Shown here: in pieces, positions 44,546-53,886 of the stretch
Numbering within the stretch: the first letter of the stretch is position 1
Layout of the letters: the number at the start of each line of letters is the position of its first letter
Notes under the pieces: generated by a model
The model's input: the letters and a program-made list of their open reading frames with translations, nothing else
What the model was told of the DNA's origin: nothing
Database searches by the model: none
Translations under genes and position numbers: made by a program
Origin: Heliorestis acidaminivorans
GTDB lineage: Bacteria > Bacillota > Desulfitobacteriia > Heliobacteriales > Heliobacteriaceae
NCBI RefSeq assembly: GCF_008933955.1
Contig: NZ_WBXO01000001.1
Coordinates: 496,001 to 560,000, forward strand
Reading direction: 5' to 3'
DNA: 64,000 nucleotides

Positions 44546-45610
44546 TTAACTTAAAGAACTTAAGATGATTCCTCGTTGTTCGAACCATGTTTTTACAAAG
44601 CCCGAATAAACGCAGGGTTGTTGACGCAATTCCTTTAATTTCTTACTTCCTGTCAATAGAAGAGCACGGGTGAGATCCTGCTGGAAGTTCTCGATAAATT
44701 CTTCCATAGCTTGCTCTTGATCTAATCTCTTCAGCAAAGGTCCTGCTAGGCCAATCAAGTCTGCACCCATTGCTAGTGCTTTAGCACCTTCCCAACCGTT
44801 ACGAATTCCGCCAGTAGCAATTACATGCCTGTCTTCCCTATCAGAGCTATTTTGTCGAAGAGTATACATTACTTCACCAAGTGTAATAGCTGTCGGAATA
44901 CCCCAAGCTTCAAAGCTATGATCTTCTACTTCCTGTCGGCGCAGTTCTATGGCAACAAAGTTTGTACCTCCTGCACCGCCAACATCTAGATAAGTTACAC
45001 CCATATCCCAAAGCCTAAGAGCTACTTCTTTTGATATGCCAAAGCCAACTTCTTTTACAATAACAGGTACAGGACTATGTCGAATTAGCTCTTTTATCAT
45101 TCCAGCCCAACCTGTAAAATCTCTATCGCCTTCACGCATAGCCAATTCCTGAGCACCATTTAAGTGTACCTGTATGGCATCTGCTTCAATAACATCGATT
45201 GCTTTAAGTGCTCCTCTTAGAGGCGTATCAGCGTTAATATTAGCGATAACGACACCATCAGGATTCATCTGACGTACTACACTGTAACTGGACCAAACAT
45301 CAGCGTTGCGTAAGCCAGCTGCTTGAGAGCCTACAGCTATAGCAATCTTTTTTTGAGCTGCCAGATTAGCCAATTTACGATTAATTTCTGTTACTGCAGG
45401 ATGTCCACCTGTAATGGCGTTAATTAATATGGGTTTTTCTAGCTTCTTACCCAAAAAAGTAAGAGAAAGATCTATATCTTCTACTTTTAGTTCAGGAAGA
45501 GCATTGTGAATCAGGTGCACGTCAGCAAAGCCATTCGATAAGGGTCCATCTTCTAAAGCTAGGGATTGGCGGATGTGTTCAATTTTACGTGTCTCTCTAA
45601 GTTCATGCAT
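44546..45610 (-). CDS. fni: Type 2 isopentenyl diphosphate isomerase (FMN-dependent)
   Basis: Interconverts isopentenyl and dimethylallyl diphosphate for isoprenoids (quinone side chain, undecaprenol). FMN barrel with RKIEHI (N-terminal), INAITGGHP, AVGSQAAGLR (about 93-102), QVHLNGAQELAMREGDRDF, VKEVGFGIS and GGAGGTNF. The ATG at 45610 lies 11 bases after GGAGGG; the TTG at 45619 is too close to that site. It follows ilvN without a terminator. Confidence 0.95.
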   Translation of the reverse strand: MHELRETRKIEHIRQSLALEDGPLSNGFADVHLIHNALPELKVEDIDLSLTFLGKKLEKPILINAITGGHPAVTEINRKLANLAAQKKIAIAVGSQAAGLRNADVWSSYSVVRQMNPDGVVIANINADTPLRGALKAIDVIEADAIQVHLNGAQELAMREGDRDFTGWAGMIKELIRHSPVPVIVKEVGFGISKEVALRLWDMGVTYLDVGGAGGTNFVAIELRRQEVEDHSFEAWGIPTAITLGEVMYTLRQNSSDREDRHVIATGGIRNGWEGAKALAMGADLIGLAGPLLKRLDQEQAMEEFIENFQQDLTRALLLTGSKKLKELRQQPCVYSGFVKTWFEQRGIILSSLS

Positions 45611-45631
45611 AGAGAGCAATTCCCTCCAAGC

Positions 45632-46135
45632 TTACTGCTCTTTATCCTCTTTGGCTGAGCCAGGATAGCGTGACAAAGCTGTTTTGCCAGTACGAACAAG
45701 TTCTACAATCCCATGATCTTGTAAGACTTGACAAAGTGCATCGATTTTGCGCTCTTCTCCCGTCAACTCTATAACCATAGTTTCCCTATTAATATCAACT
45801 ATTTTTGCTCTAAAAATCTCTACAATATCTACTATATCTGATCTCGTATCTGGTGTAGCTTTTACTTTTATTAGAGCCAATTCTCTCTCAATTGAAGGTT
45901 CTTCTGTTAGATCTACAATTTTGATCACATCAATTAGTTTGGAGAGCTGGTTAACAACTTGCTCAATATTGCGTTCATCGCCATCGACGACGATAGTAAT
46001 ACGAGTCATATCTGGCTCTTCCGTATGACCAGCCGATATACTTTCAATGTTAAAAGCACGACGAGCAATTAAGCCTGAGATATGAACAAGCACACCAGGA
46101 CGATTCTCAACAAGCACGGCAAGAGTGTGACGCAT
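45632..46135 (-). CDS. ilvN: Acetolactate synthase regulatory subunit IlvN
   Basis: Small subunit giving valine feedback to acetolactate synthase. The N-terminal ACT domain (1-75) has ENRPGVLVHISGLIARRAFN with NIESISAG; the C-terminal domain (80-160) is typical. The 167-residue length is normal. It starts four bases after the ilvB stop. No other branched-chain genes follow; fni comes next. Confidence 0.95.
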   Translation of the reverse strand: MRHTLAVLVENRPGVLVHISGLIARRAFNIESISAGHTEEPDMTRITIVVDGDERNIEQVVNQLSKLIDVIKIVDLTEEPSIERELALIKVKATPDTRSDIVDIVEIFRAKIVDINRETMVIELTGEERKIDALCQVLQDHGIVELVRTGKTALSRYPGSAKEDKEQ

Positions 46136-46139
46136 GACT

Positions 46140-47840
46140 CTAATCCACCGCCCCTTCTATCATTTGATCGAGAGAGGCTCCTGCTGGAACCATAGGTAAA
46201 ACATTTTCTTCAGAACATACTTGGAAATCCATAAACACAGGGCCATCAGTAGCCAAGGCCTGAGCAATAATCTGTGGAACTTCTTCCATTTTGGTAGCTC
46301 TTAGTCCTGTAGCTCCGAAAGCTTCGGCTAGACGGACATAGTCAGTACCACCATTGTTAAATTGCGAATGGGAATACCTTTGATGGAAAAACATTCTTTG
46401 CCACTGTCGTACCATGCCCAAGGCCTGATTGTTAATGATAGCTACTTTGACAGGCAACTGATGCTCAACTAAGGTTGCAATCTCTTGACAGTTCATTAAG
46501 ATAGATCCATCGCCTGTAATTAATAAAACAGACTCTTCAGGACAAGCCATTTGTACGCCTATAGCTGCTGGCAAACCAAAGCCCATCGTACCCAAACCGC
46601 CAGAAGATATGAGAGTTCGTGGTCTATTAAACTGGTAGTACTGCGCCGTCCACATCTGATGCTGTCCCACATCTGTAACTACTATATAATTACTCTTTGT
46701 CTGTCGATCGAGCTCTTGAAGAACATATTGTGGCTTAATTACTTTATCAGTCTTTTTGAAAATAAGTGGATTATCTCGATGACAACATTGTACTTGCTCT
46801 AACCATACATTCCACTGTGCTCTTGTTTCTTCAGGAATTTGTCCTGCCATTTTTTCCAGAAGTGCTTGTAAACTCCATTTTAAGTGACCAATTACTCGGT
46901 GTTTGGTCTCAACATTCTTATTAACTTCAGCAGGGTCAATGTCAAAGTGCACAATCTTAGCATTGGGCGCAAACTTTGAGAGCAATCCTGTAACACGATC
47001 GTCAAAACGAACGCCAAGACCTATGAGTAAATCACAGTCCATGACAGCACGATTGGCCGCAACAGTACCATGCATTCCTACCATACCTAAGTTGCAAGGG
47101 TGACTAGCTGGAATTGTCCCGAGACCCATAAAAGAGCTGATCAAGGGAATCTGATATTGATCAATTAGTTTACCTAATAAATCTGTAGCTGTAGCTGAAA
47201 TAACTCCACCACCTACAAAAATAAGTGGTTTTTTGACTTTTCTTAAAACAGCTACTGTATCTTCTATCTCTTGTGCTTTACCCTCATAGATCGGCTTATA
47301 GCCTCTTAATTTAATATCATCAGGATAGTGATAATCAATAGTTGATGTGAAAACATCTTTGGGAATGTCAATAACAACAGGACCAGGACGTCCTGTCTGA
47401 GCAATATAAAAAGCTTCACGTATAATACGAGGCAAGTCAGCTGGATTCTTCACCAAGTAGTTATGCTTCGTAATAGGCGTGGTAATCCCTGTAATATCAG
47501 CTTCCTGAAAAGAGTCTTTCCCAATAATTGAAAGACCTACTTGACCAGTAATACAAACCATAGGTATAGAGTCCATGTTAGCCGTGGCAATACCAGTGAT
47601 TAAGTTAGTAGCCCCAGGTCCTGACGTGGCAATGACAACACCAACTTTACCTGTAGCTCGAGCATAACCATCAGCGGCGTGGGCCGCACCTTGTTCATGA
47701 CGGGTTAGAATATGGTAAAGCGGGGAGTCATAAAGGGCATCATAGAGAGGCAAAACACCTCCACCAGGATAACCGAAGATTACTTCTACCCCTTCTTTTT
47801 GTAAACTCGTCACAACAGCCTGTGCTCCGGTCATCTTCAT
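46140..47840 (-). CDS. ilvB: Acetolactate synthase catalytic subunit IlvB
   Basis: TPP enzyme joining two pyruvates (or pyruvate and 2-oxobutyrate) in valine, leucine and isoleucine synthesis. Motifs: GYPGGGVLPLYDAL (24-37), catalytic glutamate in RHEQGAAHAADGYAR, FAD-binding middle domain, and the TPP motif GDGSILMNCQE with NNQALGMVRQWQ. The 566-residue length is normal. AGAGGTG lies 7 bases before the ATG. A terminator-like leader precedes it. Confidence 0.96.
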   Translation of the reverse strand: MKMTGAQAVVTSLQKEGVEVIFGYPGGGVLPLYDALYDSPLYHILTRHEQGAAHAADGYARATGKVGVVIATSGPGATNLITGIATANMDSIPMVCITGQVGLSIIGKDSFQEADITGITTPITKHNYLVKNPADLPRIIREAFYIAQTGRPGPVVIDIPKDVFTSTIDYHYPDDIKLRGYKPIYEGKAQEIEDTVAVLRKVKKPLIFVGGGVISATATDLLGKLIDQYQIPLISSFMGLGTIPASHPCNLGMVGMHGTVAANRAVMDCDLLIGLGVRFDDRVTGLLSKFAPNAKIVHFDIDPAEVNKNVETKHRVIGHLKWSLQALLEKMAGQIPEETRAQWNVWLEQVQCCHRDNPLIFKKTDKVIKPQYVLQELDRQTKSNYIVVTDVGQHQMWTAQYYQFNRPRTLISSGGLGTMGFGLPAAIGVQMACPEESVLLITGDGSILMNCQEIATLVEHQLPVKVAIINNQALGMVRQWQRMFFHQRYSHSQFNNGGTDYVRLAEAFGATGLRATKMEEVPQIIAQALATDGPVFMDFQVCSEENVLPMVPAGASLDQMIEGAVD

Positions 47841-47878
47841 TACTTGACACCTCTTTTTTTATTGATCGGTAATAAAGC

Positions 47879-47938
47879 AAAAAACTTCACCTCAGGCAAG
47901 AGAGGCGAAGATGACTATTCCGAGGTATTCTTTCCTCG
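47879..47938 (-). promoter_or_regulatory. Attenuator-like leader of ilvBN
   Basis: In the minus-strand leader a 9-bp stem (47885-47893 with 47902-47910) is followed by T6 (complement of 47879-47884), about 40 bases before ilvB. Just before it is a second hairpin, CGAGG (complement of 47934-47938) with CCTCG (complement of 47921-47925). The arms are similar enough (GAGG/CCTC) to pair crosswise, giving an alternative to the terminator. No T-box sequence is seen. Confidence 0.6.
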
Positions 47939-48035
47939 CATAAAACTGAAATTTTAGAATCTTTTTTACTATCCATAATCTATTCTATACAGCTATAAAA
48001 AATCCTTTTATGCCATAGAACTTTTTCTTAAAAAT

Positions 48036-48069
48036 ATAACTCCGCAGTTCCTTTGAACTGCGGAGTTAT
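48036..48069 (-). terminator. Terminator of the heme operon
   Basis: A 15-bp perfect stem (48036-48050 with 48055-48069) with a CTTT loop lies eight bases after the cytochrome stop codon, and the minus strand continues with a T5 run. Confidence 0.88.
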
Positions 48070-48077
48070 TGAGCCAT

Positions 48078-48335
48078 CTACTGAGGAAGGGGTACTTCCA
48101 ACTGAATATTGTAGGCATCATGACATTGGTTACAATAAGAAGCTCTTCCGGTATGGCATTGATAACAGAATCGTTCCGGATTCTGGTTATTAAGCACTAC
48201 ATCACCGTGTTTTAGCTCCCATTCTTCCAAATCTCCGTGAGGATTCCTTTCCTGTAAAAAGGCAAAGTACACTATAGCGGCAAATGCAACAACAAAGATC
48301 AGAGTTAGAAGACGGCCAATTTTTTTACGATCCAC
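48078..48335 (-). CDS. Small membrane-anchored diheme cytochrome c
   Basis: An 85-residue protein with an N-terminal membrane helix (about 9-27) and two heme-attachment motifs close together, CYQCH (57-61) and CNQCH (68-72), on the outer side. The seven-residue gap between motifs implies two closely packed hemes, as in multiheme cytochromes of the NapC/NrfH or c3 type, but the protein is shorter than those. The GTG start at 48335 lies three bases after hemL, so it is the last gene of the heme operon. I do not recognise a named family. It is a natural client of the Ccs1/CcsA system encoded at the other end of the cluster. Confidence 0.8.
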   Translation of the reverse strand: MDRKKIGRLLTLIFVVAFAAIVYFAFLQERNPHGDLEEWELKHGDVVLNNQNPERFCYQCHTGRASYCNQCHDAYNIQLEVPLPQ

Positions 48336-48338
48336 CCT

Positions 48339-49649
48339 TTATTTCCCACCGTTTCTTTCGGCAACCTTACGGAAAGCCTTTTGAGAAGCAGAGATAGTAA
48401 AGTCTAGATCTTCCTGACTATGGGCTAAAGACATAAATCCAGCTTCGAACTGAGAGCAAGCAAGGTAGACGCCTTCTTCTAGCATAGCTCTAAAATAAGC
48501 GCCAAAAGCTTCTACATCAGAAGTACAAGCAGAAGCGAAGTCATCTACAGTCTCTGATGTTAAGAATCCACTAAACATAGATCCAACTCTAGTACTGTAC
48601 AGAGGAACTCCAGCATCTTCAGCTGCTTGAGCAATTCCTTCGGCAACATATCGCGCTTTCTCAGCTAACGTTTCATAAGTGCCTGGACGCTTTAGAATTT
48701 CTAGAGTAACAATACCTGCTGTCATAGCCAGAGGATTTCCTGAAAGTGTGCCCGCCTGATAGATTGGACCTGCTGGTGCAATCATTTCCATGATTTCTTT
48801 TTTGCCACCGTAAGCGCCTACAGGTAGACCGCCACCAATAATCTTACCCAGGCAAGTAATATCTGGCTCTATGTCGTAAAGGACTTGAGCACCGCCATAG
48901 GCAACACGGAATCCACTCATCACTTCATCCATGATCATCAATGCACCGTATTGGCGAGTAAGATCACGAAGACCTTGTAGATATCCTTCTTTTGGTGGAA
49001 TACAACCCATATTGCCAGGTACACCTTCTATGATTACAGCAGCAATGTCTTCTCCAGCTTCCTCAAAGATCTGACGAAGTGTTTCTAAGTCATTATAAGG
49101 TGCCGTAATTGTATTGTTAGCAATATTAGCTGGAACACCAGGGCTTGTAGGTACGCCAAGGGTCAATGCACCGGAGCCTGCTTTGATCAGTAAGCTATCG
49201 GCATGACCATGGTAGCATCCTTCAAACTTTACAATTTTGCTACGGCCTGTATAGCCTCTCGCTAAACGTAAAGCACTCATCGTAGCTTCTGTACCAGAGT
49301 TAACCATTCTAACCATATCCATAGCCGGGAAAGCATCTAGAATTAGTTGAGCAAGGCGAGTTTCTAATTCTGTTGGTGCTCCGTAAGAAGTTCCACGATT
49401 AATAGCTTCCTTCAAGGCTAATGATACTTCCTCATTAGCGTGCCCCACAATCATAGGTCCCCAAGATAAAACGTAATCGATATATCGATTACCGTCTACA
49501 TCATATAGGTAAGGGCCTTCTGCTCGATCAATAAAAACAGGATTAGCACCTACAGCTTTAAAGGCACGAACAGGGCTATTAACGCCACCGGGGATCAATT
49601 TTTTTGCTTCAGCAAAAAGAGTTTCAGAGCGCTGGTAACCTTTATGCAA
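48339..49649 (-). CDS. hemL: Glutamate-1-semialdehyde 2,1-aminomutase HemL
   Basis: PLP enzyme making 5-aminolevulinate, second step of the C5 pathway. PLP lysine Lys269 in [17 protein letters not shown], with [17 protein letters not shown] (117-133) and [12 protein letters not shown]. The 436-residue length is normal. TTG start at 49649 has AAGGAGGT eight bases upstream. It is placed late in the heme operon after ahbB. Confidence 0.96.
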   Translation of the reverse strand: MHKGYQRSETLFAEAKKLIPGGVNSPVRAFKAVGANPVFIDRAEGPYLYDVDGNRYIDYVLSWGPMIVGHANEEVSLALKEAINRGTSYGAPTELETRLAQLILDAFPAMDMVRMVNSGTEATMSALRLARGYTGRSKIVKFEGCYHGHADSLLIKAGSGALTLGVPTSPGVPANIANNTITAPYNDLETLRQIFEEAGEDIAAVIIEGVPGNMGCIPPKEGYLQGLRDLTRQYGALMIMDEVMSGFRVAYGGAQVLYDIEPDITCLGKIIGGGLPVGAYGGKKEIMEMIAPAGPIYQAGTLSGNPLAMTAGIVTLEILKRPGTYETLAEKARYVAEGIAQAAEDAGVPLYSTRVGSMFSGFLTSETVDDFASACTSDVEAFGAYFRAMLEEGVYLACSQFEAGFMSLAHSQEDLDFTISASQKAFRKVAERNGGK

Positions 49650-49663
49650 CCCTCTAGACCTCC

Positions 49664-50146
49664 TTACTTTTCTTCCATAAAATATCGCATGCTGGTTTTT
49701 TTCAGCTCTGCTGTAGAAAATAGGAGTCCATAGTTGGTAATTCCTGTCGCTTCAGAGATGCGCTTAGCAATAGCTTCGCATTCTTCTCTTGTTTGACCAT
49801 GCAACATTGTAAAGTGACTGTATGGCCATCCATCAAAGCGAGGTCTCTGATAGCAATGGGATACTTCGGGAAAAGAAGCCATGATTTTGCCAACTTCCTC
49901 TGCCCGTTCTTCTGGTACATCCCAAGTACCCATGCCATTGGCTGTAAAACCTACTTTATGATGACGCAAGGCTACACCAAAGCGACGCATGGATCCTTCT
50001 TCTAAGTATTTTGTAATTCGAGATAAAACTTCCTCTTCTGTGATTTCCAATTCCTGAGCAATCTTTGCATAAGGTCTGGAAGTAACAGGAAGGTCTTCTT
50101 GTAAGAAGCGAATCAACTTTTTATCTAATTCTGTGATCATGCCCAA
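49664..50146 (-). CDS. ahbB: Siroheme decarboxylase subunit AhbB
   Basis: With AhbA it decarboxylates siroheme to 12,18-didecarboxysiroheme. Lrp/AsnC-type fold with an N-terminal winged helix ([20 protein letters not shown], 25-44), then the family signature [20 protein letters not shown] (about 53-72). The 160-residue length is normal. A TTG at 50146 has AAGGA eight bases upstream; ATG at 50140 is possible. These proteins look like transcription regulators but are enzymes in this pathway. Confidence 0.9.
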   Translation of the reverse strand: MGMITELDKKLIRFLQEDLPVTSRPYAKIAQELEITEEEVLSRITKYLEEGSMRRFGVALRHHKVGFTANGMGTWDVPEERAEEVGKIMASFPEVSHCYQRPRFDGWPYSHFTMLHGQTREECEAIAKRISEATGITNYGLLFSTAELKKTSMRYFMEEK

Positions 50147-50184
50147 TCACTCATTCCTTAAATCATTGATCTTTTACTTTACTA

Positions 50185-50640
50185 TTAATTCTTTAATTTG
50201 AAGTCTACTTTAATCTTGAAGAAACGAGTGGCTGGTAAGTTCCGTATCTCACAACCACTTTTTGCTCTCATTTCATCAAGTGTCTCTTCCATTGCTTCTT
50301 CAGAAGGAGAGATTAAGGTAAACCACATATTGTAGTCATGTTCGCGTAAGTAATTGTGCGTTACACCAGGATAAGAGTTAATAATTTCTTCTGCTTCTTT
50401 CAGTTTGTCCACAGGAACCTTCATTGCACAAAGACTTGATTTGTATCCAAGCTTGCGAGAATCAAAGACACCACCTACACGACGAATGATACCTTCTTCT
50501 TTGAGCTTATTGATACGGTTCATAATCTCTTCTTCTGTTGTAGCCATTTGTTCTGCTAAAACTTTGTAAGGCTCTGCAGATACAGGAAAAGAAGACTGAA
50601 CTATGTTGAGAAGTCGGCGATCCAGTTCATCTAGGATCAT
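50185..50640 (-). CDS. ahbA: Siroheme decarboxylase subunit AhbA
   Basis: Partner of AhbB with the same Lrp/AsnC-type fold: winged helix (PYKVLAEQMATTEEEIMNRI) followed by IIRRVGGVFDSRKLGYKSSL (about 51-70), the AhbA signature. The 151-residue length is normal. The start lies four bases after ahbD and the gene ends 39 bases before ahbB, so the two subunits are made together. Confidence 0.9.
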   Translation of the reverse strand: MILDELDRRLLNIVQSSFPVSAEPYKVLAEQMATTEEEIMNRINKLKEEGIIRRVGGVFDSRKLGYKSSLCAMKVPVDKLKEAEEIINSYPGVTHNYLREHDYNMWFTLISPSEEAMEETLDEMRAKSGCEIRNLPATRFFKIKVDFKLKN

Positions 50641-50643
50641 GCT

Positions 50644-51639
50644 TTAATACCCCTTTCGACCGTGATAGAGGCACCATGGCTCTTCAGCCATAAAATCTTC
50701 GTTGTGATAGAAGTAAGCACGAGCTCTACAACCGCCGCATGCAACTTTATATTTGCAGTTAGCACAACCACCTTTGTAGTCTAAAGTGCGGAGCTCTTTA
50801 AAGATTGGTGCATCTGTCCAGATCTCTGAGAAGGGCTTTTCTCTTACATTACCCGCCGATATGTTTAGATAAGCGCAAGGTTGTACCACGCCAACAGGTG
50901 AAATGATGCAATAGTGAGTACCTGCTAAGCACCCACGACCATAGCGTAAGTTTAAGCCCATTTCTTTGGCAATACGCATAAATTGAGGTGCGCAAGTAGG
51001 TTTCAACTCAATATCTACAGTTTTTTGTTTTTCCATGATTTCAGTTAGAATCTGCTCATACTCTTCAGCACGGAGAGATTCCTCTTCAATCGACACAGCT
51101 CTTCCAGTTGGTACTAAGAAGAAAGTATGGTGTCCTACAGCACCCATTTCAACTGCAAAATCAGTAATAGCACTGACTTCATGACGATTCCAGTCCATTA
51201 CAGTCGTATGTAACTGGAATGGTAGTCCTACAGCACGGCAGTTTTCCATGCCACGAACAGCTTCATCCCAAGCATTTTCGTACTTACGAAGACGATCATG
51301 CTTTTCTTTGTCCATAGAGTCAAGCGAGATACCCATACCCATGGCACCAGCATCTTTGAGATCCTGAGCCATTTTTAAGTCTATCATGGTACCATTAGTT
51401 CCAAAAACGGAGCGTAGGCCTTTGGAAGTGGCATAAGCAACAAGTTCAATAATATCAGGGCGCATTAGAGGCTCGCCACCGGAGAAAATCATAATCTTAA
51501 AGCCTGCTTTAGCAATCTCATCGATTAAATTTTTACCTTCTTCTGTGGAAAGTTCCTCATTAGCTTTTACCCCGGCATCGCGATAGCAGTGATCGCAGAA
51601 CATATTACAATCATTAGTTGTATTCCAAGAAATAATCAT
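50644..51639 (-). CDS. ahbD: Radical SAM heme synthase AhbD (Fe-coproporphyrin decarboxylase)
   Basis: Expected to convert the two propionates of Fe-coproporphyrin III to vinyl groups, giving heme b. Radical SAM cluster CxxxCxxC at Cys11, Cys15 and Cys18; C-terminal auxiliary cluster cysteines in CANCKYKVACGGCRA (about 296-310). It begins directly with the barrel (MIISWNTTNDC), whereas AhbC has an N-terminal extension, which is why I assign this one as AhbD. NirJ2/NirJ1 naming in related genomes varies, so the C/D assignment is likely but not certain. Confidence 0.82.
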   Translation of the reverse strand: MIISWNTTNDCNMFCDHCYRDAGVKANEELSTEEGKNLIDEIAKAGFKIMIFSGGEPLMRPDIIELVAYATSKGLRSVFGTNGTMIDLKMAQDLKDAGAMGMGISLDSMDKEKHDRLRKYENAWDEAVRGMENCRAVGLPFQLHTTVMDWNRHEVSAITDFAVEMGAVGHHTFFLVPTGRAVSIEEESLRAEEYEQILTEIMEKQKTVDIELKPTCAPQFMRIAKEMGLNLRYGRGCLAGTHYCIISPVGVVQPCAYLNISAGNVREKPFSEIWTDAPIFKELRTLDYKGGCANCKYKVACGGCRARAYFYHNEDFMAEEPWCLYHGRKGY

Positions 51640-51657
51640 CCTTGAGTTCCTTCCTTT

Positions 51658-52653
51658 CTAGGCCTGTTCTTTCAACCAGCGTACTGCATCTTTGGCATGG
51701 TAGGTAATAATCAAGTCTGCACCAGCACGTTTGAAGCTGAGCAGTAACTCTAGAACAATTCTTTGCTCATTAATCCAGCCTTTTTCTGCCGCCGCTTTTA
51801 CCATGGCATATTCTCCAGAAACATTATAAACGGCCACAGGTAGACCGAAATTATCTTTTAATCTTCTTACAATATCCATATAAGCCATGCCTGGTTTGAC
51901 CATAACGATATCGGCACCTTCTTGGATATCCAAGGCTGTTTCGCGAATTGCTTCCTCGCTGTTGCCTGCATCCATCTGGTAAGTGCGTCGATCGCCCCAC
52001 AGCGGTGCTGATTCAGCCGCTTCACGAAAAGGGCCATAAAAGCTTGATGCATATTTGGCTGAATAAGACATTATGGGAATATGTTCATAGCCACCTTTGT
52101 CAAGAGCTTGACGAATAGCCGCCACTCTTCCATCCATCATATCAGAAGGTGCTACCATATCAGCTCCAGCTTCAGCATGAGATAGAGCTGTCTTTGCTAA
52201 GTAATCAAGGGAGGGATCGTTGAGTATTTTGCCTTCTTCCACAATACCGCAGTGCCCATGATTAGTAAATTGACAAAGACATACATCGGTAATTACGTAT
52301 AGTTCAGGACAAGCTTTTTTGAGAGTCCGTACCGCGTCTTGTACAATACCATTAGGATCATAAGCTCCGGAAGCTACTTCGTCTTTATGAGGAGGTATGC
52401 CAAAGACTTCGACAGCCTTTACTCCAACTTTATAAGCATCAATAGCTTCTTCTACAAGCAAATCAATGGATAGCTGACTCACACCAGGCATAGAAGATAC
52501 AGGATTAGTTCTATTCTCACCAGGTATGACAAATAGGGGGTAGATTAAGTCATCAGGCGTCAAATGGTTCTCTCGAACCATCTGACGCAAAACAGCTTTC
52601 TCCCTTAAGCGGCGTAGCCTTTGTACTGGAAAACCAGGATAGATATCTTTCAT
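51658..52653 (-). CDS. hemB: 5-aminolevulinate dehydratase HemB (porphobilinogen synthase)
   Basis: Joins two aminolevulinates into porphobilinogen. Zinc-type active site with Cys125, Cys127 and Cys135 (DVCLCQFTNHGHCG), and Schiff-base lysines Lys200 (SYSAKYASSFYGPFR) and Lys253 (VMVKPGMAY). The 331-residue length is normal. It sits between the two radical SAM genes of the alternative heme route. Confidence 0.97.
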   Translation of the reverse strand: MKDIYPGFPVQRLRRLREKAVLRQMVRENHLTPDDLIYPLFVIPGENRTNPVSSMPGVSQLSIDLLVEEAIDAYKVGVKAVEVFGIPPHKDEVASGAYDPNGIVQDAVRTLKKACPELYVITDVCLCQFTNHGHCGIVEEGKILNDPSLDYLAKTALSHAEAGADMVAPSDMMDGRVAAIRQALDKGGYEHIPIMSYSAKYASSFYGPFREAAESAPLWGDRRTYQMDAGNSEEAIRETALDIQEGADIVMVKPGMAYMDIVRRLKDNFGLPVAVYNVSGEYAMVKAAAEKGWINEQRIVLELLLSFKRAGADLIITYHAKDAVRWLKEQA

Positions 52654-52685
52654 TATGCAAACGCCTCCAAAAAACTCTGAAGGTT

Positions 52686-53864
52686 TTATTTTAAACCAAT
52701 TTCCTCATCAGTAAGGTAGCAAGCTGGATCTGACTCCCAGAAGTCACCTGTTACAGCTTCTGCACGAGCTCTGAAGTTACCGTTACATACATTAATCCAT
52801 TTACACTGAGAACAACGACCTTTGAGTAGAGGCTTACGATCTTTTAAGCCTGCCAAAATCTCGTTTTTACTAGTGTCAGTCCAAATTTCTTTGAAAGGTC
52901 TTTCTTTTACGTTGCCAAAAGTATGGTTTTGTGTAAATTGGTCAGGATGTACAAAACCTTGTGAATCAACGTTAGAGAAAGCAATACCAGTACGGTTTCC
53001 ACCGTTAAACTGCATCAACTTCCAAATCTTTTCGGCTCTAGCTGGGTCTTTTTTCAACATTTGTAGATAGAGGTAGACGATATCAGCATGATTATCAACA
53101 GTCAGGATCTCGCAATCGAAATTCTTACTCTGGAATTCTAAAGCTTTATTCATGATTAGATCCATAGCTTGACGAGATTCTTCATGAGTAATATCTTCTT
53201 CCATCATGCTACCGCCGCGACCAGAGTAAACGAGATGATAGAAGCAAACACGAGGAATTTTTTCTTCTTCAATCAAATTGAAAATATCTTCTAGTTGATT
53301 AAAGTTGTGACGATTGATAGTAAAACGCAAGCCAACGCGCTGATCAATAGCTAAGCAGTTGCGAATACCTTCTAGAGCTTCATCAAAAGCACCTTTTTTG
53401 CCGCGGAAACGGTCATTGTTCTCGCCAATACCGTCAAGGCTGATGCCTACATAGCCTACGCCATACTTTTTGATCTCTTTGGCAATATCAGGTGTGATTA
53501 AAGTTCCGTTAGTAGAGAAAGTAACACGTATGTTATGTTTACAAGCATGAGCTACTAGGTCAAATATGTCGGGACGCATCAATGGCTCGCCACCAGAAAG
53601 AAGTAAAACGGGGACATTAAAGTCAGCCAGATCGTCAATGAATTTTTTTGCTTCTTCAGTAGTCAACTCGCCAGGATAATCTTTATCTTCTGAGTCAGAG
53701 TAACAATGAATGCAGTTAAGATTGCAAGTTCTGGAAACGTTCCAAGCTACAACAGGTCCGTAACCAGCAACAGCACCATGCTTTTGGCCTTGTGAGCCAT
53801 GAGCATAGCGGAGACGATCTCCAAAGTTTTCTGTATCACATAGTAGTTTGCTTACACCGATCAT
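52686..53864 (-). CDS. ahbC: Radical SAM protein AhbC (Fe-coproporphyrin III synthase)
   Basis: Expected to remove the two acetate side chains of 12,18-didecarboxysiroheme, giving Fe-coproporphyrin III. The N-terminus MIGVSKLLCDTENFGDRLRY is the AhbC-type extension. The radical SAM cluster uses Cys47, Cys51 and Cys54 (TCNLNCIHC), and a C-terminal auxiliary cluster CSQCKWINVCNG lies near 361. The ATG at 53864 follows AAGGAGAGG; the frame is open to 53906, but that part is not family-like. A hairpin lies just upstream. Confidence 0.85.
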   Translation of the reverse strand: MIGVSKLLCDTENFGDRLRYAHGSQGQKHGAVAGYGPVVAWNVSRTCNLNCIHCYSDSEDKDYPGELTTEEAKKFIDDLADFNVPVLLLSGGEPLMRPDIFDLVAHACKHNIRVTFSTNGTLITPDIAKEIKKYGVGYVGISLDGIGENNDRFRGKKGAFDEALEGIRNCLAIDQRVGLRFTINRHNFNQLEDIFNLIEEEKIPRVCFYHLVYSGRGGSMMEEDITHEESRQAMDLIMNKALEFQSKNFDCEILTVDNHADIVYLYLQMLKKDPARAEKIWKLMQFNGGNRTGIAFSNVDSQGFVHPDQFTQNHTFGNVKERPFKEIWTDTSKNEILAGLKDRKPLLKGRCSQCKWINVCNGNFRARAEAVTGDFWESDPACYLTDEEIGLK

Positions 53865-53886
53865 AAAGTTCTTCCTCTCCTTGATA

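Noticed and set aside
47911-47960. Leader peptide before ilvB (eight codons on the minus strand)
   Set aside because: The short frame MRGKNTSE has no branched-chain codons and no clear ribosome site, so classical peptide attenuation is not supported.
47841-48030. T-box riboswitch in the ilvBN leader
   Set aside because: The conserved T-box core and the usual length of about 200 bases with a specifier loop are not seen; only two short hairpins are present.
49664-50640. Two Lrp/AsnC-type transcription regulators
   Set aside because: Their signatures ([15 protein letters not shown] and IRRVGGVFDSRKLGY) and place between ahbD and hemL identify them as siroheme decarboxylase subunits.
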